Source: a virus
Strand: one strand, 5' to 3'
Length of the DNA: 37,104 nt
Virus record (IMG/VR): IMGVR_UViG_3300005289_000070
Span: 1-37,104 of that record
The notes beneath the pieces were generated by a model, which had not been told where the DNA came from, ran no database searches, and worked only from the letters and a program-made list of their open reading frames with translations. The position numbers and the translations under genes were made by a program. Below are positions 25,186-32,595 of the stretch, one piece after another (the stretch's first letter is position 1; the number at the start of each line of letters is the position of its first letter).

Positions 25186-25488
25186 CTATCCGCTTACACC
25201 ACTTGAAACATAAATTTCCACACTATCACCTGCTTTCACTTTATAACGAAGCTTATCCCAGCAATGTTGTCGAAATGGTTCAGTATCAGGTGCAGCAGCT
25301 GTTAAAGAAAGAATAGGCACCCAGTGAGAATCATTTTGCGGATCTGCATTAGGAACATTACTTCCGAAAAATTCTACTTCTGCCCCGTTCCCGATTACCT
25401 GGTAATTGAAAATTGCAGAAGTACATTGTTCAGCTATTTCAATATCCCCTGTCTTTTTCCCTCTTTCATTAAAAACTAAATAACTCAT
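25186..25488 (-). CDS. Small beta-rich virion protein (100 aa)
   Basis: Starts at an ATG overlapping the previous stop, with GGAGAG upstream. The protein is a short beta sandwich by pattern: MSYLVFNERGK, CTSAIFNYQVIG, AEVEFFGSNVP, a W-x-P turn, and a closing KVKAGDSVEIYVSSG. Cysteines are at two separate sites. It is the last gene before the capsid operon, which would suit a decoration, head-completion or fibre-base protein. It has no recognised family. Size and fold style recall phage Ig-like or jelly-roll decoration proteins, but that is weak evidence. Confidence 0.6.
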   Translation of the reverse strand: MSYLVFNERGKKTGDIEIAEQCTSAIFNYQVIGNGAEVEFFGSNVPNADPQNDSHWVPILSLTAAAPDTEPFRQHCWDKLRYKVKAGDSVEIYVSSGVSG

Positions 25489-26033
25489 TAACTCTCTCCA
25501 TCACCGCTAGGTGAAATAAACAAATCATCTCTACGGTTTAAAACATACTTACTACCAAAATCAGCCATAAGGCTAAAACCAGTAATATTCACAATCTCAA
25601 ACCACAACATAAGATTTTCATAAATCATTAAACCTAAAAGATCACCTTCTTTAAGAATCATTTCTGGAATGTTGATTATTCTTTCCAAAACATCGTCCAA
25701 CTCTTCATTGAATGGCTCTACTTGAGCGGTTAACACCAAATCAGAGGGGTTATTCATAGAGAAGTTCTTTTGAATATAACCACCATTAAATTTATCTAAA
25801 TGGACATATGCAGCCCCTTTATATTCATACTGGTAGTTAGGTTCGTCTTGAATTGATAAAGTGTTTGCTTCAAAAGAAAGTGGATCTAGAGGTTTTGAAT
25901 CTTCAGCTGGATTATTGAAAATCACTTCTTTACGCCAAACTTGAGCTGGAATACTAGCAAGTGCATTCATAACAACACGTCTCGCTGCTAAACGGCGTCC
26001 ATTGGCAACTTGATTTACTGATCTATTTAGCAT
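25488..26033 (-). CDS. Virion protein of unknown function (181 aa)
   Basis: AGGT lies before the ATG, and it overlaps the preceding gene by 11 bp and the next by the start/stop junction. The N-terminus is basic and helical (NQVANGRRLAARRVVMNAL), followed by a beta domain with QYEYKGAAYVHLDKF, MILKEGDLLGLMIYENLMLWFEIVNITGF and a final YVLNRRDDLFISPSG. The basic head with a beta body is common in head-completion or connector proteins that touch DNA and the portal. No family is recognised; the neighbours are virion genes and it is certainly translated with them. Confidence 0.6.
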   Translation of the reverse strand: MLNRSVNQVANGRRLAARRVVMNALASIPAQVWRKEVIFNNPAEDSKPLDPLSFEANTLSIQDEPNYQYEYKGAAYVHLDKFNGGYIQKNFSMNNPSDLVLTAQVEPFNEELDDVLERIINIPEMILKEGDLLGLMIYENLMLWFEIVNITGFSLMADFGSKYVLNRRDDLFISPSGDGES

Positions 26034-27153
26034 TTTTACCTAAACCTTTCATAAAGACATTTAACATGCTCTGATCAATAGCACCCGACTTATGCAATGC
26101 CTGAATTCTTTCAATTTGACTAGCTCTAACAGTTTCTGATTCAAAACGTTTGAGGGTTTTCAATTCGCGTTCTAAGAGCTTTTTCGCAACTTTATCTGCT
26201 CTACGCATCATTTCTTTTTCGGCTTTTTGAATATTTGCTTTGATCGGTTTCGTAGAACCACTCATCACATCTTTTACTTGTTCGTTAATCGAATTCTGTA
26301 TCTGCTTATCGGTTTGCTTATATCGAGCACCAACTTGTTTCTGACGATCTTTCTCAACTTCCTTTTTAAGATATGCAATGCCTGATGGAGAACTTATCCA
26401 CTTAACAACACGCAAGACATGCTTACAAGCTACACCAGACAAGTGTGGGTTACGTATTTTCGGGAACCCACCTTCATCTCGACCTAGATTATAACCACCA
26501 ATTGTTGCCATATAGCGGTACCAGAAGGTATGGCGTTCGCAATCACACTGAAATTTGATTTTGCCTTTAGCCAAGCGGTTTTTAATAGTGGTTAATGCTT
26601 GTTTATCGATATCAAAAACGACTGATTTAAAGTTTGAGAACTCTATTTCAACATGATGATTTAAAACTTTACTTTTAGGACCAGCATTAGTGAGTAAGTG
26701 CACTAAACCAGCTTTTCTACTGACTGGTACCGCCAAATAGATTTGCTCATTTGCCCGATCAATATCATCTTGCCTGCTTAAATTAATAATGTTTTGAGGT
26801 GTAATACCTTTACTATACTGATCTTTTAAAAGTTGAATGTTTTCTTGAAATGCCAATATATCGTCACGTGTGATACGCCGTGGCACCTCTCCGTTTTGCT
26901 GACCTAACGTAGTAAAAAGTACTCGTTCAACATCATACTTTTCACCTTGGGCAATATCATGTGGCCGCAAGAACATAGGTTTAGGGATCTTTCGTCCCCA
27001 ATCATCATATTCAATTTCTTTTTCGGCAAATGCCCGTTGTTCTCGATCTGCACGTTGGCGACTCTGTTGATCTCTACGTACGCCACCACTCTGCAATGAT
27101 TGATTTAATTGCAGCTGAGCACGGCGTAATTCATCTGGCTTAAATGCTGACAT
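26023..27153 (-). CDS. Virion protein with SWIM-like zinc motif (376 aa)
   Basis: AGGA before the ATG. The N-terminal 60 residues are Arg/Gln-rich and disordered. A globular part follows, with strands AVPVSRKAG and HHVEIEFSNFKSVVF. Residues 203-245 contain a C-x-C...C-x-H set (Cys203, Cys205, Cys243, His245) framed by FQCDCERHTFWYRYM and SGVACKHVL, the pattern of SWIM-type zinc ligands. The remaining 110 residues are basic coiled coil (KAEKEMMRRADKVAKK). Similar C-x-C...C-K-H proteins are known from several myovirus structural regions, as I recall, with no assigned role. It probably binds zinc and nucleic acid or protein partners in the virion; this is inference. Confidence 0.6.
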   Translation of the reverse strand: MSAFKPDELRRAQLQLNQSLQSGGVRRDQQSRQRADREQRAFAEKEIEYDDWGRKIPKPMFLRPHDIAQGEKYDVERVLFTTLGQQNGEVPRRITRDDILAFQENIQLLKDQYSKGITPQNIINLSRQDDIDRANEQIYLAVPVSRKAGLVHLLTNAGPKSKVLNHHVEIEFSNFKSVVFDIDKQALTTIKNRLAKGKIKFQCDCERHTFWYRYMATIGGYNLGRDEGGFPKIRNPHLSGVACKHVLRVVKWISSPSGIAYLKKEVEKDRQKQVGARYKQTDKQIQNSINEQVKDVMSGSTKPIKANIQKAEKEMMRRADKVAKKLLERELKTLKRFESETVRASQIERIQALHKSGAIDQSMLNVFMKGLGKNAK

Positions 27154-27154
27154 A

Positions 27155-27433
27155 TTAATTATCCTGCAAATATTCTTTTTGAAGTCTCAAAAGATCGACC
27201 AGCTTAGGGAAGGCTACCTTTTGAAGTGGCAACTTTTCCCATATTCCATTAGCACCACATGCCACCAGCACAGCATCAATTTGATTTCTAGAACCATAAA
27301 GCTTGAAGCTTAAGAGTGAAGGATCTTGAGCTTCATCATCCTTAATTTCCCAAACGATTAGATTCTGAATATTATTCTGTTGAAGATTTCGGTGAATTAA
27401 GTCTCTAATAGCATTTCGATAGTCATTTCTCAT
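27155..27433 (-). CDS. Small protein downstream of tail fibre (92 aa)
   Basis: AGGTGA six bases before the ATG gives a good start, and the gene begins 14 bp after the fibre stop. It is followed by the zinc-motif gene with one base between. The fold looks alpha/beta: a basic amphipathic N-terminal helix (RNDYRNAIRDLIHRNL), strand LIVWEIKDD, strand SLLSFKLYGS, and a C-terminal helix (FPKLVDLLRLQKEYL). Size and place fit a fibre assembly chaperone, but no Tfa-type motif is visible. A neck or ejection protein is possible. Function unknown. Confidence 0.55.
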   Translation of the reverse strand: MRNDYRNAIRDLIHRNLQQNNIQNLIVWEIKDDEAQDPSLLSFKLYGSRNQIDAVLVACGANGIWEKLPLQKVAFPKLVDLLRLQKEYLQDN

Positions 27434-27447
27434 ACTGTTTCACCTAT

Positions 27448-28986
27448 TTAAGCTTTCACAGTACTTACACGCGCAAAGCCACCAATTCCCGCTTTTCCGC
27501 TGTTACCGTTACTTTCAGTAATGTGACCTGCTTCGCCGACAACTAATGTCATGTACTGAGTTTTTTCGGTTGAATTAGCATATCGGCAAATGAGTAAACC
27601 ACCACTTGCACCACCACCACCAAGTGCCCAGCCATCATCTCCTACACCATTCGCACCATCACCACCTGCACCCCAGTTTGATACTGGACTTACTGTTGCC
27701 CCGCCTTTGTGGTTCTGTTGGTTTGCAGCTGTACCAGCAATACCAAGTTTTCTTGAAAGTTCACTAATACTGGATGTGATGGTGATTATTCCAGCTAAAC
27801 CGCCTGCACCATTCGAGAAAGAACTACCATTCGACCACTGCCCGCTTGTACCGCCCTTACCGCCACCAACAACCGCCAAATCGAGCTCATTTAAACGTAA
27901 GCGTGTATCTGTACCATTGGTACCATGAGCCAATGCTCCTAACTCCCATACACTGCCACCACCCGCACCGCCAGCACCTACTAAAATGAATTCTTTTTGT
28001 TCTTTTGGTTGAATTGGAATGATATAAACACCTGGTACTGTGTAATCGCCGTTACCATCGTTTAATGTTTCTGCAGCAACTTGGATAACAGACCAATTCA
28101 CTGTGCCTGAATATCCAATACGGTTTTGACCTGAGCGTTCCCACACTTCATATGAGAACCCTTTTTCCGCACGTGTAAGCTTCCATGCTTCATGTGAGCT
28201 TTCGGGTGTAAGATGGATTGCATACTTTGAATCACGTAAATCTGTAACTTTGCCACCTAATTCAATCGATGCAGTGCTACCAATATTTACACCTGCTCCG
28301 ATTAATTTTGGATATTGAGCATCTAAGGTTTTCTTGAAATCAATTAACTGCTGTATAAAGTTCTTTGAACTAAGATCTAGACCATCAATCTGATGTTGTA
28401 AATCATCGTCTTTGGCTTTTACATCCTTCTCAAATGCATATTGTGGGTGTGGATCTTCATGTGCATTATGATCAGTGATAAGTTTACGAATTAACGCGCC
28501 GTATTGCGGGTGTGGGTCTTCATCAGCACTATGCTGGTTCATCAACATCACAGCAATTGGTGTGTTTGGATCAATCTTGATATTTACGTTTTTTAAATTA
28601 ACGTCAGTTAAAACAAATCCAAATGTAACAATGGCAACTACGTTTGCATGTAAAGACATGATGGATTGAGCTTCTGTAGTAGAGGCAACCGCAAGTAAAG
28701 TGCCATCTGATAGATATATACCCAACTCAAACACTTCCATTGTTAAAGTTGGCTCAATACTCATCACAAAACGCAAAGTACCAGTTTCTGTATCTACACC
28801 ACCACCGTTTAGAGAAAATCTTGCTAATTCATTTTTAAGAGAAGTTAGGTTTTTCGCTTCCACTGATGCATCAAATTTGCTAGTACCAACAGCAAGATGT
28901 GTCAACTCACCACCAAAACTAGCGACATCACCTACTTTATTTAATGCATTCCGACCTGCGTCAGTTAAAAAGAAGTTAATAGCCAT
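27448..28986 (-). CDS. Tail fibre protein with collar-type N-domain and glycine-rich tip (512 aa)
   Basis: Residues 1 to about 145 look like the N-terminal attachment domain of P2 H-like tail-collar fibres (FLTDAGRNALN, LTHLAVGTS, MEVFELGIYLSDGTLLAVAS). Two HxxxEDPHPQY repeats follow (around residues 150-185), a motif linked with metal-bound histidines along fibre shafts. Residues about 185-330 are a short coiled coil and beta domain with a VNWSVIQVA strand. The last 170 residues are glycine-rich (GAGGAGGGS, VVGGGKGGTSG, GGGGASGG). This resembles polyglycine-sandwich adhesin tips such as phage S16 gp38, so this end probably meets the receptor. The start codon lies inside a long hairpin. Confidence 0.8.
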   Translation of the reverse strand: MAINFFLTDAGRNALNKVGDVASFGGELTHLAVGTSKFDASVEAKNLTSLKNELARFSLNGGGVDTETGTLRFVMSIEPTLTMEVFELGIYLSDGTLLAVASTTEAQSIMSLHANVVAIVTFGFVLTDVNLKNVNIKIDPNTPIAVMLMNQHSADEDPHPQYGALIRKLITDHNAHEDPHPQYAFEKDVKAKDDDLQHQIDGLDLSSKNFIQQLIDFKKTLDAQYPKLIGAGVNIGSTASIELGGKVTDLRDSKYAIHLTPESSHEAWKLTRAEKGFSYEVWERSGQNRIGYSGTVNWSVIQVAAETLNDGNGDYTVPGVYIIPIQPKEQKEFILVGAGGAGGGSVWELGALAHGTNGTDTRLRLNELDLAVVGGGKGGTSGQWSNGSSFSNGAGGLAGIITITSSISELSRKLGIAGTAANQQNHKGGATVSPVSNWGAGGDGANGVGDDGWALGGGGASGGLLICRYANSTEKTQYMTLVVGEAGHITESNGNSGKAGIGGFARVSTVKA

Positions 28987-29026
28987 AACTCACCCATATG
29001 ATTTATTGATCTATGGTAGTTATGGC
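28982..29026 (-). promoter_or_regulatory. Leader hairpin covering ribosome site and start codon of tail fibre gene
   Basis: GCCATAACT in the leader is exactly complementary to AGTTATGGC, which contains the fibre ATG. An inner stem (ACCATA with TATGGGT) takes in the GGGTGAG ribosome site. Both signals would be paired in the mRNA, suggesting control of fibre translation. Confidence 0.55.
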
Positions 29027-29045
29027 AAATAAGTTACTTAGGGGT

Positions 29046-29053
29046 CAGTTCCA
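29046..29053 (-). promoter_or_regulatory. TGGAACTG box, candidate late promoter (tail fibre operon)
   Basis: TAGTGGAACTGACC is read on the minus strand between terminase stop and fibre start, 61 nt from the start at 28986. A TAACTTATTT stretch follows 12 nt downstream of GGAAC. Confidence 0.5.
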
Positions 29054-29058
29054 CTAAA

Positions 29059-31050
29059 TTAATCATTTTGATTTTCAGCCGCTTCTCTTAAAGCACTGAA
29101 TCTTGACTTGCGTTCTGCCTGTTCACGGCCTTCTGGCGTATCATCTGTAACATTTGCTGTTTCATAAGCCTCTGTGTAGTGAACGTTCTCAAGGAATAAG
29201 AAAGCAAATGCATCACCTAAATCGGGCGACTTAATTCCCATCCGTTTCATTTCATCTTTACTCAAAATTTTGTAACGAGCAAAGTCATCAAAGCGATAAG
29301 GAATGTGAATCAACTGATCTTTAATTTTTACATGATGCTTTTTAGTTTTCACCTTGAAACGGCCACTTACTACTGCTCGAGCAAATCCAACATATGCCAA
29401 AGAACGCTTATTAGTAAATTCTTTACGGTTATCATTACTAAAACATTGAGATCCCCAATAAACAGGAACATAGAAAATACCTTGCTTTTTAAGGTACTGT
29501 CCAAGACCTTTACCAGCGCCGTTATCATCAACAACTAAGTTTGCATTTGGATATTGTAAAAGTAGCTCATTAATTTTTGCGAACAGCTCAAGAATATCGT
29601 CTCTATTTTTACATAGCGGTATATCGATAACTTCAACACGGCGGGCCCTTTCACCCCATTGTGCCTCACCCCATACTTTACTCACGGCAATAACTGAGTC
29701 ATCTCGGCCAACACCACCACCAACGTCAACAGTAATGACATATCCGAATTGGTGTTCATCAAAAATACTCGCGCCTACATACATTTCTTCTGTCTGACGC
29801 TTAGTAATTAAGAACTCATCTGATAAATCAGGAAATTCACCAAGTACACGGATCTTGTACTGAGCATCTTCACGGCTACCATATTTTTGCCGTTGTTCTT
29901 CTAGTGATTGCTTACTTACAAGGGGTGATTCCTCCCCGTTGAAAGTTAAAGCAATCCATACCCCTCCTGCTCGATGACTTAACTTGTGATGTGTCTCATA
30001 GAACATACCCGCGTTACGGGTAGGCTGAGAGGTCATTACTGCACGGTTATCTTCGTGCGTTAAGGCACCAAACGCCACATCAAGTACGGCATCATCTACA
30101 CCGCTGGCCTCATCGACCCAGACCATGTAGTTATCGCCGTGGTTACCAGCTAAGTTTGTAGGTTGATGTTTCGGTGCTGTCTTAGCAAAGACATACCATT
30201 TTTCTTTGTAGCCTTTGATGTATACGAGTTCTGACTGGTACCCAACATAATCAGCAAGCCAAGCCAAAGGCCCTTGCTTCAATCGTGCTAGATTGATACT
30301 GATTTCTTTCCATACTTGTTTTTTTAACTGCCCAATCTGTGGAGCAGTAAACATCATGATGGATTCATCAAAAAACAAGAGATGCCATAAGGCAACAATA
30401 CCGGCACTGGCCGTTTTACCAGTGTTATGTAGTACTAAGTCATCCTCCCCTAGGAAGAAAGGATCTGGATCGAGTACAAAACCGTAATATTTACCTTCAC
30501 CCAGCTCGGCAACCGATGTGATTTTTAAAGGCTCATGTTCCCCATCAACAAGCCTATATGATGCAAACTGTTCTCTATTTTCTGGCTTTAGGTTCATGTA
30601 TTGAGAAACAAGCAATTCAATCTTGTCGCCCTTTGACCAGCCGTTACCATCGTATAAAGATATTAAACAAAGGATGTGTGATTTATTGAATGTATGAGCC
30701 TTACCGTTCTCATATTCAAACCGGTACATTTCCTGATAACCGGTTACTGTTTTAATTACATCTAGTTCTGTCTTACCATCTGCAGCAAGGATCTTATGAT
30801 TTAAATTAATACGCTCAACTGGGATAAATTCCCCATTGGCTAATTTGATTAATGTCCCTTTGCCAAAACAACCGTGACCAGATGCTACTGATGTACGGCT
30901 ACCATCAAATGCAATAGATTCAAAAAGTAATTCTTGTTGCCACGTGGGTTCGACACCTAATGCTTCTACGGCGAAAGCATAGATGTCGTATCGATAACGC
31001 TCACAAAGTTCCCACCATTCGGGAATTTCTTTTAATGGTGCTAAAGCCAT
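29059..31050 (-). CDS. terL: Terminase large subunit interrupted by an in-frame intein
   Basis: A 663-residue precursor; removing residues 61-209 gives a 514-residue terminase, the normal size. The ATPase part has the Walker A loop rebuilt as SGHG plus TGKT across the splice site, and Walker B VWVDEA (Asp313, Glu314). The nuclease part has an RNase H-like arrangement of acidic residues: Asp442 in TVDVGGG, Asp508-Asp509 in LVVDDNGAGKG, and Asp610/Asp613 in SPDLGDAF. The motor translocates DNA into the prohead through the portal and the nuclease cuts it. It lies in an operon behind the TraR-like gene and an unknown gene that may be the small subunit. Without splicing the ATP site is split, so the intein must leave for packaging. 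Confidence 0.93.
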   Translation of the reverse strand: MALAPLKEIPEWWELCERYRYDIYAFAVEALGVEPTWQQELLFESIAFDGSRTSVASGHGCFGKGTLIKLANGEFIPVERINLNHKILAADGKTELDVIKTVTGYQEMYRFEYENGKAHTFNKSHILCLISLYDGNGWSKGDKIELLVSQYMNLKPENREQFASYRLVDGEHEPLKITSVAELGEGKYYGFVLDPDPFFLGEDDLVLHNTGKTASAGIVALWHLLFFDESIMMFTAPQIGQLKKQVWKEISINLARLKQGPLAWLADYVGYQSELVYIKGYKEKWYVFAKTAPKHQPTNLAGNHGDNYMVWVDEASGVDDAVLDVAFGALTHEDNRAVMTSQPTRNAGMFYETHHKLSHRAGGVWIALTFNGEESPLVSKQSLEEQRQKYGSREDAQYKIRVLGEFPDLSDEFLITKRQTEEMYVGASIFDEHQFGYVITVDVGGGVGRDDSVIAVSKVWGEAQWGERARRVEVIDIPLCKNRDDILELFAKINELLLQYPNANLVVDDNGAGKGLGQYLKKQGIFYVPVYWGSQCFSNDNRKEFTNKRSLAYVGFARAVVSGRFKVKTKKHHVKIKDQLIHIPYRFDDFARYKILSKDEMKRMGIKSPDLGDAFAFLFLENVHYTEAYETANVTDDTPEGREQAERKSRFSALREAAENQND
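30424..30870 (-). other. Mini-intein (149 aa) inserted in terminase Walker A
   Basis: Starts with Cys61 in CFGKGTLIKLANGEFIPVE, a textbook N-terminal splicing block, with a His-containing second block near NKSHILC. It ends YYGFVLDPDPFFLGEDDLVLHN before Thr210, a textbook C-terminal block with the His-Asn pair. The first C-extein residue is Thr. There is no room for a homing endonuclease. The inserted point is between Gly60 and Thr210, inside the G-x-x-x-x-G-K-T loop. Both junctions were checked in the base sequence: TGT at 30868-30870 and AAC at 30424-30426. Confidence 0.93.
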
Positions 31051-31072
31051 ACCGTAAAAACACCATTAATTA

Positions 31073-31585
31073 TTAAAAGAATGAGAAAGGAAGCATTGTT
31101 GGATCTACAGCATCTTCTTCAAATTGATTCCCTTGAGTAATTGAATGGCCCTTAGCAATTTTGGTACTTGCCCAAACAGCTAACAGAATTGCGATATGAC
31201 CGTTGTTTAAACTGCTGCTATCAAACTCCTGCTGAAGTCCGTTTTTATCAACCTTACGGATTTCAAGTACGTTCTTAGGGTTGTACTGATTAAGCTTCGG
31301 CTCAATTTCAATTAACTTTGCTCTGTAACGTGCTTGGTAAATTGAAATCACTTCCTCTAAGTGGTCTTTAGCATTGAAACTTAATTGCCAGTTCTGTACT
31401 TGGTCAGGTGAATCGGTAACAACAACCGTTTGATCTCTCAAATCACTTGGTACGGGTAAATTTGAATAAACTGCTGTTTTTTGAATAACAAGCTCACCAG
31501 TATCCGCAAATGCGGCTCCAATGAGACGAATCGGTTGATCAGAAAACCCAGCAACACGGCTGTCAATACGAATAATTCCAGACAT
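31073..31585 (-). CDS. Unknown protein before terminase, candidate small terminase subunit by position
   Basis: ATG at 31585 has AAGGA nine bases upstream and begins 11 bp after the TraR-like stop. A longer frame from 31630 would overlap that gene and lacks a ribosome site. The 170-residue product has an N-terminal beta part (GIIRIDSRVAGFSD, PIRLIGAAFADTGELVI) and a helical middle (EEVISIYQARYRAKLIEIEP), and ends in LPFSFF. No helix-turn-helix is obvious. The place directly before the large terminase is where small subunits usually lie, but the beta-rich start is not typical. It might instead be a tail or neck component. Confidence 0.55.
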   Translation of the reverse strand: MSGIIRIDSRVAGFSDQPIRLIGAAFADTGELVIQKTAVYSNLPVPSDLRDQTVVVTDSPDQVQNWQLSFNAKDHLEEVISIYQARYRAKLIEIEPKLNQYNPKNVLEIRKVDKNGLQQEFDSSSLNNGHIAILLAVWASTKIAKGHSITQGNQFEEDAVDPTMLPFSFF

Positions 31586-31596
31586 TGCATGTATCC

Positions 31597-31797
31597 TTAG
31601 CGCCGTTTGCGTTCTAACTTGGTTTGGCATTCAATGCAGAATTTCACGCCACCGAGTGCACGGCGGCGGTCTGGTATTTCCTCACCACATTCAACACATT
31701 CTTTTTCAGATTCGCCCTCAAAACGGCAACGATTAGCAATCTCTTGCTGTAGTAAATATTCGGAACTTTCTTGTGCCTTATCGATTAAGTCAGTCAT
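31597..31797 (-). CDS. TraR/DksA-family zinc finger protein
   Basis: A 66-residue protein with an N-terminal helix (MTDLIDKAQESSEYLLQQEIANR) and a four-cysteine zinc finger, Cys34-x-x-Cys37 and Cys54-x-x-Cys57, with the EEIPDRRRALGGVKFCIEC segment characteristic of DksA/TraR. Members reach into the secondary channel of RNA polymerase and alter promoter choice without needing ppGpp when short like TraR. The start ATG overlaps the previous stop. Placement in the late operon with the terminase suggests it adjusts host or phage transcription late in infection. It is a possible partner of the TTGGAAC promoters described here; that link is speculation. Confidence 0.88.
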   Translation of the reverse strand: MTDLIDKAQESSEYLLQQEIANRCRFEGESEKECVECGEEIPDRRRALGGVKFCIECQTKLERKRR

Positions 31798-32593
31798 CTA
31801 TTCGCTCAACTATAATTTCACCTGTTTCTCTGTCACCCTTCACACGTTGATGGTCGAGTGGCGTGTATTGATCAGCTTGCACTACAACTTTGTCGTTGAT
31901 TGCGGGCTGTTCCACAGCTGAGCCGTCAGGTTCATAGCCATTACCAGTGTTCTGGTCGAAAGGACCACCGAAACCGATGACGTTAGGTGTGTAACCTACA
32001 AGCTGAATATCTACAGTTGAGATAGAAAGATTGATTGCTTCACTTGGAACAGGTGAGGGAAATAGTTCATTCTCAAAAACAGTGAATGTTGAATTAACGA
32101 CATGATCATTCCATTGCTGAAATGGCACCTTAAAACGACGGTTATCACTGCTAGACATGTACGCGCAAAATTGCCCAATGACTGAACGCAGATCGTTAGG
32201 ATTGGTTGCAAAGAATGCGATTTGAGCTCTAACAGTTGTAGGTACCAGACGAACCTTTATCCGCTTCTCATCAATTACCGTTTCAATGAAATCAGGCACT
32301 GGTAGTAATTGATTAATATCTGGGGGTTGATCTGTTAGCGCTGTTGCAGTGAGCATTACTGGTAAAAGTACTTTCGACTCTTCATCATGCTTTTGGCTTT
32401 TTCTGTATTCAGAAAGCATTGCTTCTGAATCGTCCATCATCCGTGACGGACATGCTTTTATAGCTGCGCCAATAGCTCTCAATTTCCAGTCAGCCGTTAA
32501 TTGGGTCTCTGGCTGATACCAAGCACGAAAATTGACAAGTTGCTTATACCAAGCGTTTTGAATGCATTTAAGCGAATCGTTGGGGTAATTCAT
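31790..32593 (-). CDS. Tail completion / sheath-stabiliser-like protein (267 aa), tentative
   Basis: The ATG at 32593 has GGGGG five bases upstream; a GTG 12 nt earlier in the longer frame is less likely. After a helical N-terminus (WYKQLVNFRAWYQPETQ) a central domain has the pattern of myovirus tail-completion proteins of the gp3/gp15 kind: a proline-led strand VPTTVRAQIAFFATN, then NDLRSVIGQFCAYM, then FTVFENELFPSPVP and a final LSISTVDIQLVGYTP. Those proteins cap the tail tube or lock the sheath. The C-terminal 60 residues are polar and acidic. The resemblance is by eye and modest; it is followed at once by the TraR-like gene. Confidence 0.45.
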   Translation of the reverse strand: MNYPNDSLKCIQNAWYKQLVNFRAWYQPETQLTADWKLRAIGAAIKACPSRMMDDSEAMLSEYRKSQKHDEESKVLLPVMLTATALTDQPPDINQLLPVPDFIETVIDEKRIKVRLVPTTVRAQIAFFATNPNDLRSVIGQFCAYMSSSDNRRFKVPFQQWNDHVVNSTFTVFENELFPSPVPSEAINLSISTVDIQLVGYTPNVIGFGGPFDQNTGNGYEPDGSAVEQPAINDKVVVQADQYTPLDHQRVKGDRETGEIIVERIDD

Positions 32594-32595
32594 TA

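Noticed and set aside
30424-30870. Frameshift, pseudogene or group I intron in the terminase
   Set aside because: The frame is open throughout, both protein-splicing blocks are intact, and the exteins join to an exact Walker A.
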